In this document: positions 7,616 to 12,558 of the stretch, piece after piece | Layout of the letters: each line of letters opens with the position of its first letter | Position numbering within the stretch: position 1 is the first letter of the stretch | Source of the DNA: Candidatus Eiseniibacteriota bacterium | Lineage (GTDB): Bacteria > Eisenbacteria > RBG-16-71-46 > JAGVPR01 | DNA: 12,558 nucleotides | Direction of reading: 5' to 3' | Assembly (NCBI GenBank): GCA_020052115.1 | Contig: JAGVPR010000401.1 | Span: 1 to 12,558, forward strand | Made by a program: the position numbers and the translations under genes | The notes under the pieces: generated by a model | Databases searched by the model: none | Told to the model about the DNA's origin: nothing | Seen by the model: the letters and a program-made list of their open reading frames with translations, nothing else

Positions 7616-7640
7616 CCCGGAGGTTGCGGCGAATCCACCG

Positions 7641-7671
7641 ACCCACCTAATCGAAGGTGGGTTTTTCGTTT
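7641..7671 (+). terminator. Intrinsic terminator in the aroF leader
   Basis: ACCCACC (7641-7647) pairs perfectly with GGTGGGT (7656-7662) around an 8-base loop. A U-rich tract follows: four T's, CG, then TTT (7663-7671). The aroF ribosome-binding site begins immediately downstream. Confidence 0.8.
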
Positions 7672-7680
7672 GAGGGACCC

Positions 7681-8706
7681 GTGCTGGTCGTACTGGAAAC
7701 GGGACTGCCGCAGGAGAGAACGCAGGCGATTCAGGCGCGCCTGCGGACGCTCGGCTTTGCCGTGCACGCTCGGCGCGAAGGCGACCGCGTCGTTCTGGGT
7801 GCCGTTTCCGTCTCCGGCGAGAACCGCATCGAAGAGGTTCGCGCGATCCCGGGTGTGGTGGAGGTCAAGCAGATCCGCGAGCCCTTCAAGCTGGCGAGCC
7901 GCAGTTTCAAGCCCGACGACAGCGTCATTGACGTTGGCGGGGTTCTGGTGGGCGGGCCCGAGGTGATCCTGATGGCCGGCCCGTGCGCGGTCGAGGACGA
8001 TCACCAGGTGCACGAGACCGCCCGGGCCGTCGCCTCCGCCGGGGCGAAAGTGCTCCGCGGCGGGGCCTTCAAGCCTCGCACGTCGCCTTACTCATTCCAG
8101 GGGCTGGGGGAGGAGGGGCTGCGGATCCTCCGCCGCGCCGCCGACGAGTTTGGAATGGTGCTCGTCAGCGAGATCATGGATGTGAGTCAGCTCGATCTCA
8201 TGCTGCGGTATGTGGACATCCTCCAGATCGGCGCTCGGAACGTTCAGAACTTCAGCCTGCTCCGCGCGGTCGGGCAGGTGGACCGGGCCGTGCTGCTCAA
8301 GCGCGGCATGGCCTCGACGATTGATGAATGGCTCATGTCGGCCGAGTACCTGATGGCCGGCGGCAATCACAAAGTGATCCTCTGCGAGAGAGGAATCCGG
8401 ACCTTCGAGAAGTACACGCGGAACACGCTGGACCTCTCGGCCGTTCCGGTCGTGCGCCAGCTCAGTCACCTGCCGATCATCGTGGATCCAAGCCACGGGG
8501 TCGGGGTGAGGAGCATGGTCCTGCCGATGGCGCGGGCCGCGGTCGCCGCCGGGGCCGATGGGCTCCTCATCGAAGTCCATTGCGACCCCGAGCACGCCTT
8601 GTGCGACGGGCAGCAGTCGCTTCTGCCGGAGCAGTTCGAGGTCCTGGCCCAACAGATCCGCATCATCGCGGGCTCGGTCGGCCGGCGATTGGGTCCCGGC
8701 AGTTGA
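7681..8706 (+). CDS. aroF: 3-deoxy-7-phosphoheptulonate (DAHP) synthase, AroF type with N-terminal regulatory domain
   Basis: First enzyme of the shikimate pathway: condenses phosphoenolpyruvate and erythrose-4-phosphate. The 341-residue product has an N-terminal ferredoxin-like domain (about 1-70) of the kind that mediates Tyr/Phe feedback in the Thermotoga-type enzyme, then the TIM-barrel catalytic domain. Visible motifs are MAGPCAVED (98-106), GGAFKPRTSPYSFQG, IGARNVQNF, LLKRGM, and VDPSHG (278-283). By family pattern the metal ligands should be Cys102, His282, Glu308 and Asp319. No chorismate mutase domain is fused. GTG 7681 is chosen because GAGGG (7672-7676) lies four bases upstream and the protein then starts at the expected family N-terminus. 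A GTG at 7657 would fall inside the terminator stem. The leader suggests control by transcription attenuation in addition to feedback inhibition. Confidence 0.95.
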   Translation: MLVVLETGLPQERTQAIQARLRTLGFAVHARREGDRVVLGAVSVSGENRIEEVRAIPGVVEVKQIREPFKLASRSFKPDDSVIDVGGVLVGGPEVILMAGPCAVEDDHQVHETARAVASAGAKVLRGGAFKPRTSPYSFQGLGEEGLRILRRAADEFGMVLVSEIMDVSQLDLMLRYVDILQIGARNVQNFSLLRAVGQVDRAVLLKRGMASTIDEWLMSAEYLMAGGNHKVILCERGIRTFEKYTRNTLDLSAVPVVRQLSHLPIIVDPSHGVGVRSMVLPMARAAVAAGADGLLIEVHCDPEHALCDGQQSLLPEQFEVLAQQIRIIAGSVGRRLGPGS

Positions 8707-8732
8707 CATCCCCGGGCAGGGGCCGCTATCCT
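8703..8732 (+). promoter_or_regulatory. Promoter of tRNA-Val
   Basis: TTGACA (8703-8708, a perfect -35), an 18-base spacer, then TATCCT (8727-8732). The -35 box contains the TGA stop of aroF. The predicted start near 8739 leaves a 25-base 5' leader to be removed by RNase P. Confidence 0.7.
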
Positions 8733-8763
8733 CACCGCGGACTGTCGAGATCCGCTTTCGCGT

Positions 8764-8840
8764 GGGCGATTAGCTCAGTTGGTTAGAGTACCTGCTTGAC
8801 ATGCAGGGGGTCAGTGGTTCAAGTCCACTATCGCCCACCA
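8764..8840 (+). tRNA. tRNA-Val (anticodon GAC), CCA encoded
   Basis: A complete cloverleaf is visible. The acceptor stem pairs GGGCGAT (8764-8770) with ATCGCCC (8830-8836), followed by discriminator A and encoded CCA (8838-8840). The D arm contains TAGCTCAGTTGGTTAGAG. The anticodon arm is CCTGC-TTGACAT-GCAGG (8791-8807) with anticodon GAC at 8798-8800, reading GUC and GUU. The T arm is AGTGG-TTCAAGT-CCACT (8813-8829). It has its own promoter and lies 82 bases before thrS. A GC hairpin follows (CGGGCG-GCC-CGCCCG) but without a T-run, so the transcript may continue into thrS. Confidence 0.97.
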
Positions 8841-8922
8841 TCCCCCCTCCAGGCGCCGGGCGGCCCGCCCGACATCGCGCTCCGAAGGGGTGATTTCATT
8901 TTTGCCGCTGGAGGCGTCTTCC

Positions 8923-10854
8923 ATGCATGAGCTGCGGTTCGAAATCGAGGGGAGCGAAGCGGCGCAGTCTCTGGCGCCGGGGAGCACCGTGGGCGAGCTG
9001 GCCGAACGGGCGCTCGGCGCGGAGCGGGCGCGCCCGGTGATCGGAGCGCGGGTCGGCGACCGGGTGTTCGGTCTGCAGGAGCCGCTGCGCGAATCCGGGA
9101 CGGTGCGTTTCATCATGGCTGGGACGGATGAGGCATTGCCGATCATGCGGCACAGTGCGTCGCACATCATGGCGACGGCGGTGAAGCGTCTCTTCCCCGA
9201 GGCGCGGCTGGCGATCGGTCCGTCCATTGATGACGGGTTCTACTACGACTTCGACCTGCCGCGCACGCTGTCGCCGGAGGACCTCGCGACCATCGAGAAG
9301 GAGATGGCGACGATCGTGAAGGAGGACCGGCCCTTCGAGCGCGAGGAGATGGCGAGCGCCCAGGCCCTCGATTTCTTCCGCGAGCGCGGCGAGTCGTACA
9401 AGACCGACCTGATCGAGAGGATCGGCGAGCCGAGCGTTTCGCTCTACCGCAACGGTGAGTTCGTGGACCTCTGCCGCGGCCCGCACGTGCCATCGGCGGG
9501 GCGCGTCGGCCAGTTCCGGCTGCTGCACACGGCGGGCGCGTACTGGGAGGGCGATTCACGCAACCGGATGCTGCAGCGGATCTACGGGACCGCGTGGCGC
9601 ACCCGCGAGGAGGTGGATGCATACCTCAAGCGGCTCGAGGAAGCGCGCCAGAGGGATCATCGCCGCCTGGGGGCGCAGCTCGACCTCTTCAGCGTGCAGG
9701 AGGAAGTGGGCGGCGGGCTCATCTTCTGGCACCCGAAGGGGGCGATGCTCCGCCACATCATCGAGGGGTTCTGGAAGGAGGAGCACCTCAAGCGGGGATA
9801 CCAGCTCGTCTACACGCCTCACATCGCGCGCGCGGAGCTATGGCACAAGACCGGGCACATGGATTTCTACCGCGAGAACATGTATCTGCTCGAGATTGAC
9901 CAGCAGGATTACGTGCTCAAGCCGATGAACTGTCCCGGCCACATCCTGATCTACAAGGCGAAGCGCCGCTCGTACCGGGAGTTGCCCATCCGGTTCGCGG
10001 AACTGGGCACCGTCTACCGTTACGAGAAGTCCGGCGTGCTTCACGGGATGATGCGCGTGCGAGGCTTCACGCAGGATGACGCGCATATCTTCTGCACGCC
10101 GGAGCAGATCGTGGACGAGGTCGTCGAGTGCGTCCGGTTCGGGCGCTACCTCGCCGAGAGCTTCGGCTTCGACAACCTCCAGGTGGATCTCTCGGTGCGC
10201 GATCCGAAGAACACCACGAAGTACGCCGGTACCGACGAGGAGTGGCGCGTGGCCGAGGCGGCGCTGGCAGAAGCGCTGGAGCGAGTGGGGCTCTCGTACC
10301 ACGTCGCCGAGGGCGAGGCGGTGTTCTACGGCCCGAAGATTGACGTCAAGCTCATGGATGCGCTCGGACGTCCGTGGCAGTGCACCACGGTTCAATTCGA
10401 TTTCAACGTCCCGCGCCGGCTGGACGTGAACTACATCGGTCCCGACGGGAAGGAGCATCCGACGGTCATGGTGCACCGGGCGCTCCTCGGCTCCCTGGAG
10501 CGGTTCGTGGGCACTCTCATCGAGCACCACGCGGGCGACTTCCCGCTCTGGATCGCCCCGGTGCAGGCGGTGGTCCTGACGGTGACGGACGACAACGTGC
10601 CTTACGCGCGCCGGGTGATCGAGCGGCTCAAGGAGGCGGGCGTTCGTGCCGAACTGGACGATCGGGGGGAAAAGATCGGCGCGAAGATCCGCGATGCGGA
10701 GCTGGCCAAGATCCCCTACATGCTCGTCGTCGGCCGCAGGGAAGCCGAGGCGGAGAAGGTTGCGGTCCGCAGCCGGCGGCTGGGCGATGAGGGGGCGATC
10801 CCTCTCGCGGAGGCCGTGGACAAAATCGTTGCGGAAGCGAAGGCCAGGAGGTAA
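8923..10854 (+). CDS. thrS: Threonyl-tRNA synthetase (class II)
   Basis: Charges tRNA-Thr and edits mischarged Ser-tRNA-Thr. The 643-residue product has the standard full-length order: TGS domain (about 1-65), editing domain with HSASH (His77, His81) and CRGPH, the class II catalytic core, and a C-terminal anticodon-binding domain starting near IAPVQAVVL. Core signatures include the zinc-binding MNCPGH, motif 2 with TVYRYEKSG then RVRGFTQDDAHIFC, and motif 3 with MVHRALLGSLERF. ATG 8923 is chosen because GGAGG (8910-8914) lies eight bases upstream. The GTG at 8890 would add 11 residues that do not resemble the family N-terminus. It heads the thrS-infC-rpmI-rplT-pheS cluster common in bacteria. 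No clear promoter was seen between the tRNA and the gene. Confidence 0.97.
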   Translation: MHELRFEIEGSEAAQSLAPGSTVGELAERALGAERARPVIGARVGDRVFGLQEPLRESGTVRFIMAGTDEALPIMRHSASHIMATAVKRLFPEARLAIGPSIDDGFYYDFDLPRTLSPEDLATIEKEMATIVKEDRPFEREEMASAQALDFFRERGESYKTDLIERIGEPSVSLYRNGEFVDLCRGPHVPSAGRVGQFRLLHTAGAYWEGDSRNRMLQRIYGTAWRTREEVDAYLKRLEEARQRDHRRLGAQLDLFSVQEEVGGGLIFWHPKGAMLRHIIEGFWKEEHLKRGYQLVYTPHIARAELWHKTGHMDFYRENMYLLEIDQQDYVLKPMNCPGHILIYKAKRRSYRELPIRFAELGTVYRYEKSGVLHGMMRVRGFTQDDAHIFCTPEQIVDEVVECVRFGRYLAESFGFDNLQVDLSVRDPKNTTKYAGTDEEWRVAEAALAEALERVGLSYHVAEGEAVFYGPKIDVKLMDALGRPWQCTTVQFDFNVPRRLDVNYIGPDGKEHPTVMVHRALLGSLERFVGTLIEHHAGDFPLWIAPVQAVVLTVTDDNVPYARRVIERLKEAGVRAELDDRGEKIGAKIRDAELAKIPYMLVVGRREAEAEKVAVRSRRLGDEGAIPLAEAVDKIVAEAKARR

Positions 10855-11088
10855 CCTGGTACCGTTGTTGCCAGCGGCCCGAGGGTCGCGGCTCGTCGCG
10901 CGACGCGCGAAAGCGGAAGCCCTGAGGCTTTCCACCTTACAGCCCCGCGAGGGCGCTCGTAAGGTCCGGGAGGTAGCCGAAAACCGTTCGCACACAGCGG
11001 GCGGACGGACGGGGGCGATTCGCTTCCGTCCGTCCGCCCGTTTTTCTTGCGGGGCAGCGCCCCGCGTCCTGAAAGGAAGGTGATCTCG
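10855..11088 (+). promoter_or_regulatory. Structured infC leader with terminator (candidate L20-type attenuator)
   Basis: This 234-base gap between thrS and infC is full of structure. GGAAGCC-CTGA-GGCTTTCC (10915-10933) forms a hairpin with one bulge. ACCTTAC-AGC-CCC pairs with GGG-GCT-GTAAGGT around a GCGA (GNRA) tetraloop (10934-10965). A very strong terminator follows (10998-11046), then a perfect GCGGGGC-AGC-GCCCCGC hairpin (11049-11065) just before the ribosome-binding site. There is no room for a promoter between terminator and infC, so the infC operon must be read through from upstream. In Bacillus subtilis the infC-rpmI-rplT operon is attenuated by L20 binding its leader. This region has the same position and architecture, but I cannot show homology. 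It could simply be the thrS terminator if a promoter is hidden in the 40 bases after it. Confidence 0.5.
10998..11048 (+). terminator. Strong intrinsic terminator upstream of infC
   Basis: A perfect 15-bp stem pairs 10998-11012 (CGGGCGGACGGACGG) with 11026-11040 (CCGTCCGTCCGCCCG). The 13-base loop contains a GCG-ATT-CGC mini-stem. It is followed by TTTTTCTT (11041-11048). Confidence 0.93.
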
Positions 11089-11091
11089 ATC
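11072..11091 (+). promoter_or_regulatory. infC ribosome-binding site with probable AUC start
   Basis: AAAGGAAGGTGATC (11072-11085) closely matches the anti-Shine-Dalgarno complement, with one extra A. The in-frame ATC at 11089 lies five bases after AGGTGA, at ideal spacing. The GTG at 11080 lies inside the ribosome-binding site itself and is too close to be the start. Confidence 0.55.
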
Positions 11092-11625
11092 GTCGTCAAG
11101 CGTGAGCGTGAGGCGCGCGTGAACGAGAGGATCCGGGTTCCCCAGGTGCGTGTCATCGGCGCGGACGGGGAGCAGATTGGAATCCTGCCGACGCGCGACG
11201 CGCTACTGAAGGCACGTGAGCTGGGCCTGGACCTCGTGGAGGTCTCGCCGAACGCGGCACCGCCGGTCTGCCGGATCATGGACTTCGGCCGCTACAAGTA
11301 CGAGCAGAGCAAGAAGGAGCGCAAGGCTCGTAAGCGGCAGCACGTGATGCACGTCAAGGAGGTCAAGCTCCGGCCGAAGATCGAGGACCACGACTACGAG
11401 TTCAAGGTTGCCAACGCCCGGAAGTTCCTCGAGCGGCACGACAAGGTGAAGTTCACTGTGACGTTCCGGGGACGCGAAATGGCCCATTCCGAACTGGGCC
11501 GCAAGCTCCTCGCAGGAGTCGTCGCCGATCTGGCGGACATCGGGCAGGTCGAAACGGACATGAGGATGGAAGGGCGCAATCTCGTACTCCTGATGGTGCC
11601 CAAGACGGCCCGCGTGGCCCATTGA
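11089..11625 (+). CDS. infC: Translation initiation factor IF-3
   Basis: IF-3 binds the 30S subunit, prevents premature 50S joining and checks start-codon pairing. From ATC 11089 the product is 178 residues, a normal length. It has the family pattern RVNERIRVPQVRVIGADGE near the N-terminus, the signature RIMDFGRYKYEQSKKERKAR across the domain linker, and a C-terminal domain with VKFTVTFRGREM. The start is not canonical. ATC 11089 has the best-placed ribosome-binding site. GTG 11119 (GAGG five bases upstream) would give 168 residues and is the main alternative. TTG 11047 lies just after the terminator and is unlikely. AUU or AUC starts are a known infC trait in several bacteria and let IF-3 limit its own synthesis. 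It lies 34 bases before rpmI and is preceded by a structured leader. Confidence 0.95.
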   Translation: MVVKREREARVNERIRVPQVRVIGADGEQIGILPTRDALLKARELGLDLVEVSPNAAPPVCRIMDFGRYKYEQSKKERKARKRQHVMHVKEVKLRPKIEDHDYEFKVANARKFLERHDKVKFTVTFRGREMAHSELGRKLLAGVVADLADIGQVETDMRMEGRNLVLLMVPKTARVAH

Positions 11626-11659
11626 ACGTCGTTTCCTTGGCCGCGGGGAAAGAGGACAC

Positions 11660-11860
11660 ATGCCGAAGATCAAATCGAACAGGGCCGCGCGCAAGCGCTT
11701 CAGCAAGACGGCCACAGGCAAGATCAAGCGCAACCGCGCCTATCACGGCCATCTTCTGACGAGCAAGTCGCGGAAGCGCAAGCGCAAGCTCCGCGGCACG
11801 ACGCTCGTGAACCCGCGCGATTCGCGCAGGATCCGCCGGATGCTCCCGGGATCCGATTGA
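11660..11860 (+). CDS. rpmI: 50S ribosomal protein L35 (bL35)
   Basis: A 66-residue, highly basic protein of the large ribosomal subunit. It matches the family from the start: MPKIKSNRAARKRFSKTATG, then KIKRNRAYHGHLLTSKS. AAAGAGGA lies a few bases before the ATG. It sits between infC and rplT in the standard order and is probably in the same transcript as infC. Length and sequence are typical. Confidence 0.97.
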   Translation: MPKIKSNRAARKRFSKTATGKIKRNRAYHGHLLTSKSRKRKRKLRGTTLVNPRDSRRIRRMLPGSD

Positions 11861-11925
11861 CCGACGCGGCCGCGGAGGATTTCGCAGCCGGATTCGAACC
11901 GACCACACAGTGAGAGGTTTGTCCC

Positions 11926-12279
11926 ATGCCACGAGCCACTGGTGTTGTGCCCGGGAGGGCGCGACGTAAGAAAGTTCTCAAGGCCGCAAAGGGTTTTCGC
12001 GGAGGGCGGCGCCGACTCTACCGGACCGCGAAAGAGACGGTCCTTCGCGGCCTGCAGTACGCGTATCGTGACCGCCGTGTGAAGAAGCGGGAGTTCCGGC
12101 GCCTCTGGATCGTCCGGATCAATGCGGCGGCCCGCATGCACGGCCTCTCGTACTCCATGCTGATGAACGGGCTCAAGAAGGCGAATGTCGCCATTGATCG
12201 GAAGATCCTCGCCGATCTCGCCGTGAGCGACAGCGAGGGGTTTGCCCGGCTGGCCGAGGTCGCGAAGGCGAGCCTGTAG
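11926..12279 (+). CDS. rplT: 50S ribosomal protein L20 (bL20)
   Basis: A 117-residue basic protein that nucleates early 50S assembly by binding 23S rRNA. It shows the family pattern: MPRATGVV at the start, RRKKVLKAAKGFRGGRRRLY, then LWIVRINAAARMHGLSYS and a C-terminal helical end. GAGAGG (11912-11917) lies eight bases before the ATG. In other bacteria L20 represses its own operon by binding mRNA, which makes the structured leader ahead of infC relevant. The 65-base gap after rpmI shows no terminator. Confidence 0.97.
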   Translation: MPRATGVVPGRARRKKVLKAAKGFRGGRRRLYRTAKETVLRGLQYAYRDRRVKKREFRRLWIVRINAAARMHGLSYSMLMNGLKKANVAIDRKILADLAVSDSEGFARLAEVAKASL

Positions 12280-12331
12280 GCTTCGCCGCACTGGGCTTGG
12301 CGCGCCTCCGGCGGCCTTCCTCGGCGGCGTT

Positions 12332-12369
12332 GGTCCGGGGTGAAGGCCGCTTGAAACGGCGGCCGGACC
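12332..12369 (+). promoter_or_regulatory. Hairpin in the rplT-pheS gap
   Basis: GGTCCGG (12332-12338) pairs perfectly with CCGGACC (12363-12369). Inside it, GGCCGC (12345-12350) can pair with GCGGCC (12359-12364), a mutually exclusive alternative at the base. There is no T-run, so it is not a terminator. Its role is unknown. Confidence 0.3.
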
Positions 12370-12406
12370 CGCCTCTTGGCGCGAGCCTGCCCAGCCGGAG
12401 GGAGAG

Positions 12407-12542
12407 ATGAGCGAAGCGACCCCACGAGAGACGGTTGATCTCCTCCTGCGCGCGGCGCTCGAGGAACTGTCCTCGGCGCGCGGGCCGGGCGAGGTCGAGG
12501 CCGTGCGGGTGCGCTATCTCGGCCGGCGCGGGCTCCTGACCT
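12407..12542 (+). CDS. pheS: Phenylalanyl-tRNA synthetase alpha subunit, 3'-truncated by contig end
   Basis: Only 45 codons are present. The N-terminal coiled-coil region is followed by VEAVRVRYLGRRGLLT, which matches the PheS pattern in which a conserved Y-L-G-[KR]-[KR]-G block lies about 40 residues in. GGAGG (12397-12401) lies five bases before the ATG. Position after rplT agrees with the usual gene order. The apparent TAG stop at 12542-12544 is an artefact: two of its three bases belong to adapter sequence, so the gene should not be read as a short ORF or pseudogene. Confidence 0.88.
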
Positions 12543-12558
12543 AGATCGGAAGAGCGTC
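12543..12558. other. Illumina adapter read-through (artefact)
   Basis: The last 16 bases read AGATCGGAAGAGCGTC, identical to the start of the standard Illumina TruSeq adapter. They are not genomic. Genuine sequence ends at 12542. Confidence 0.96.

Larger units (their letters stand above)
7481..7671 (+). promoter_or_regulatory. Structured aroF leader RNA ending in a terminator (attenuator candidate)
   Basis: Between the promoter and aroF lies a leader of about 190 nt that folds extensively by eye. A closing stem pairs ATTC plus GCCGC (7483-7493, two bulged bases) with GCGGC-GAAT (7626-7634). An inner stem pairs CTGGG (7500-7504) with CCCGG (7616-7620). Another pairs GTC and CTGTG (7508-7516) with CGCAG and GAC (7592-7600). 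A local alternative, GTGTCG (7506-7511) with CGACAC (7534-7539), would compete with the last. CCCC-GTGC-GGGG forms an apical hairpin near 7564-7575. The intrinsic terminator follows directly. About 12 bases separate terminator and aroF ribosome-binding site, leaving no room for another promoter, so aroF transcription would have to read through. Attenuation is therefore the favoured reading. A free-standing RNA of 6S size is the main alternative. I recognise no named riboswitch or T-box motif. Confidence 0.5.

Noticed and set aside
7446..7673. 75-codon frame across the aroF leader
   Set aside because: It begins at the purM stop without a ribosome-binding site and runs through the terminator hairpin; its composition is that of non-coding GC-rich sequence.
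8850..8866. GC hairpin after the tRNA as a terminator
   Set aside because: CGGGCG-GCC-CGCCCG forms, but no T-run follows within the next bases; the TTTTT at 8899 is too far away.
10829..10857. TTGCGG-17-TAACCT at the end of thrS as an infC promoter
   Set aside because: Only 3/6 matches in each box; too weak to call without transcript data.
1..12558. CRISPR arrays, insertion sequences, phage or toxin-antitoxin genes
   Set aside because: None seen: no regularly spaced repeats, no transposase-like frame and no terminal inverted repeats with target duplications.

Overview
The window is a GC-rich bacterial segment with dense coding and mostly ATG/GTG starts. It looks like a metagenome-assembled contig: its last 16 bases match an Illumina adapter, so the right edge is a true contig end. 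The gene set is mostly housekeeping. The cytosolic and membrane genes fit a free-living bacterium with de novo purine and aromatic amino acid synthesis and an HD-GYP (cyclic-di-GMP type) enzyme. I cannot name the phylum; a high-GC Gram-negative-type lineage is a guess.

Layout. (1) 2-2928, plus strand: the 3' part of rsfS overlaps argS, and argS is followed one base later by a PfkB-family sugar kinase, giving a tight operon. (2) 2873-3916, minus strand: the only minus-strand gene, an unrecognised multi-pass membrane protein whose 3' end overlaps the kinase gene. (3) 4130-7449, plus strand: a conserved-looking hypothetical protein, a possible terminator and promoter, a membrane-anchored HD-GYP protein and purM. 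(4) 7446-8706: a good promoter, a structured leader of about 160 nt, an intrinsic terminator and then aroF (DAHP synthase), an arrangement typical of transcription attenuation. (5) 8703-8840: a promoter and tRNA-Val(GAC) with encoded CCA. (6) 8923-12542: the classical thrS-infC-rpmI-rplT-pheS cluster. A long structured leader with a 15-bp terminator lies ahead of infC, and infC probably starts with the rare codon AUC. pheS is cut off after 45 codons by the contig end.

The most interesting points are the following. Both aroF and infC sit directly behind intrinsic terminators with no room for a promoter, so readthrough is probably regulated. The palindromic hexamer RTCGAY is nearly absent, and Ile-Asp and Val-Asp codon pairs are chosen as if to avoid it, which suggests restriction pressure or methylation-driven mutation. 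The ArgS HIGH signature reads NVVN. infC appears to carry a non-canonical start codon. No CRISPR array, mobile element or phage gene is visible.
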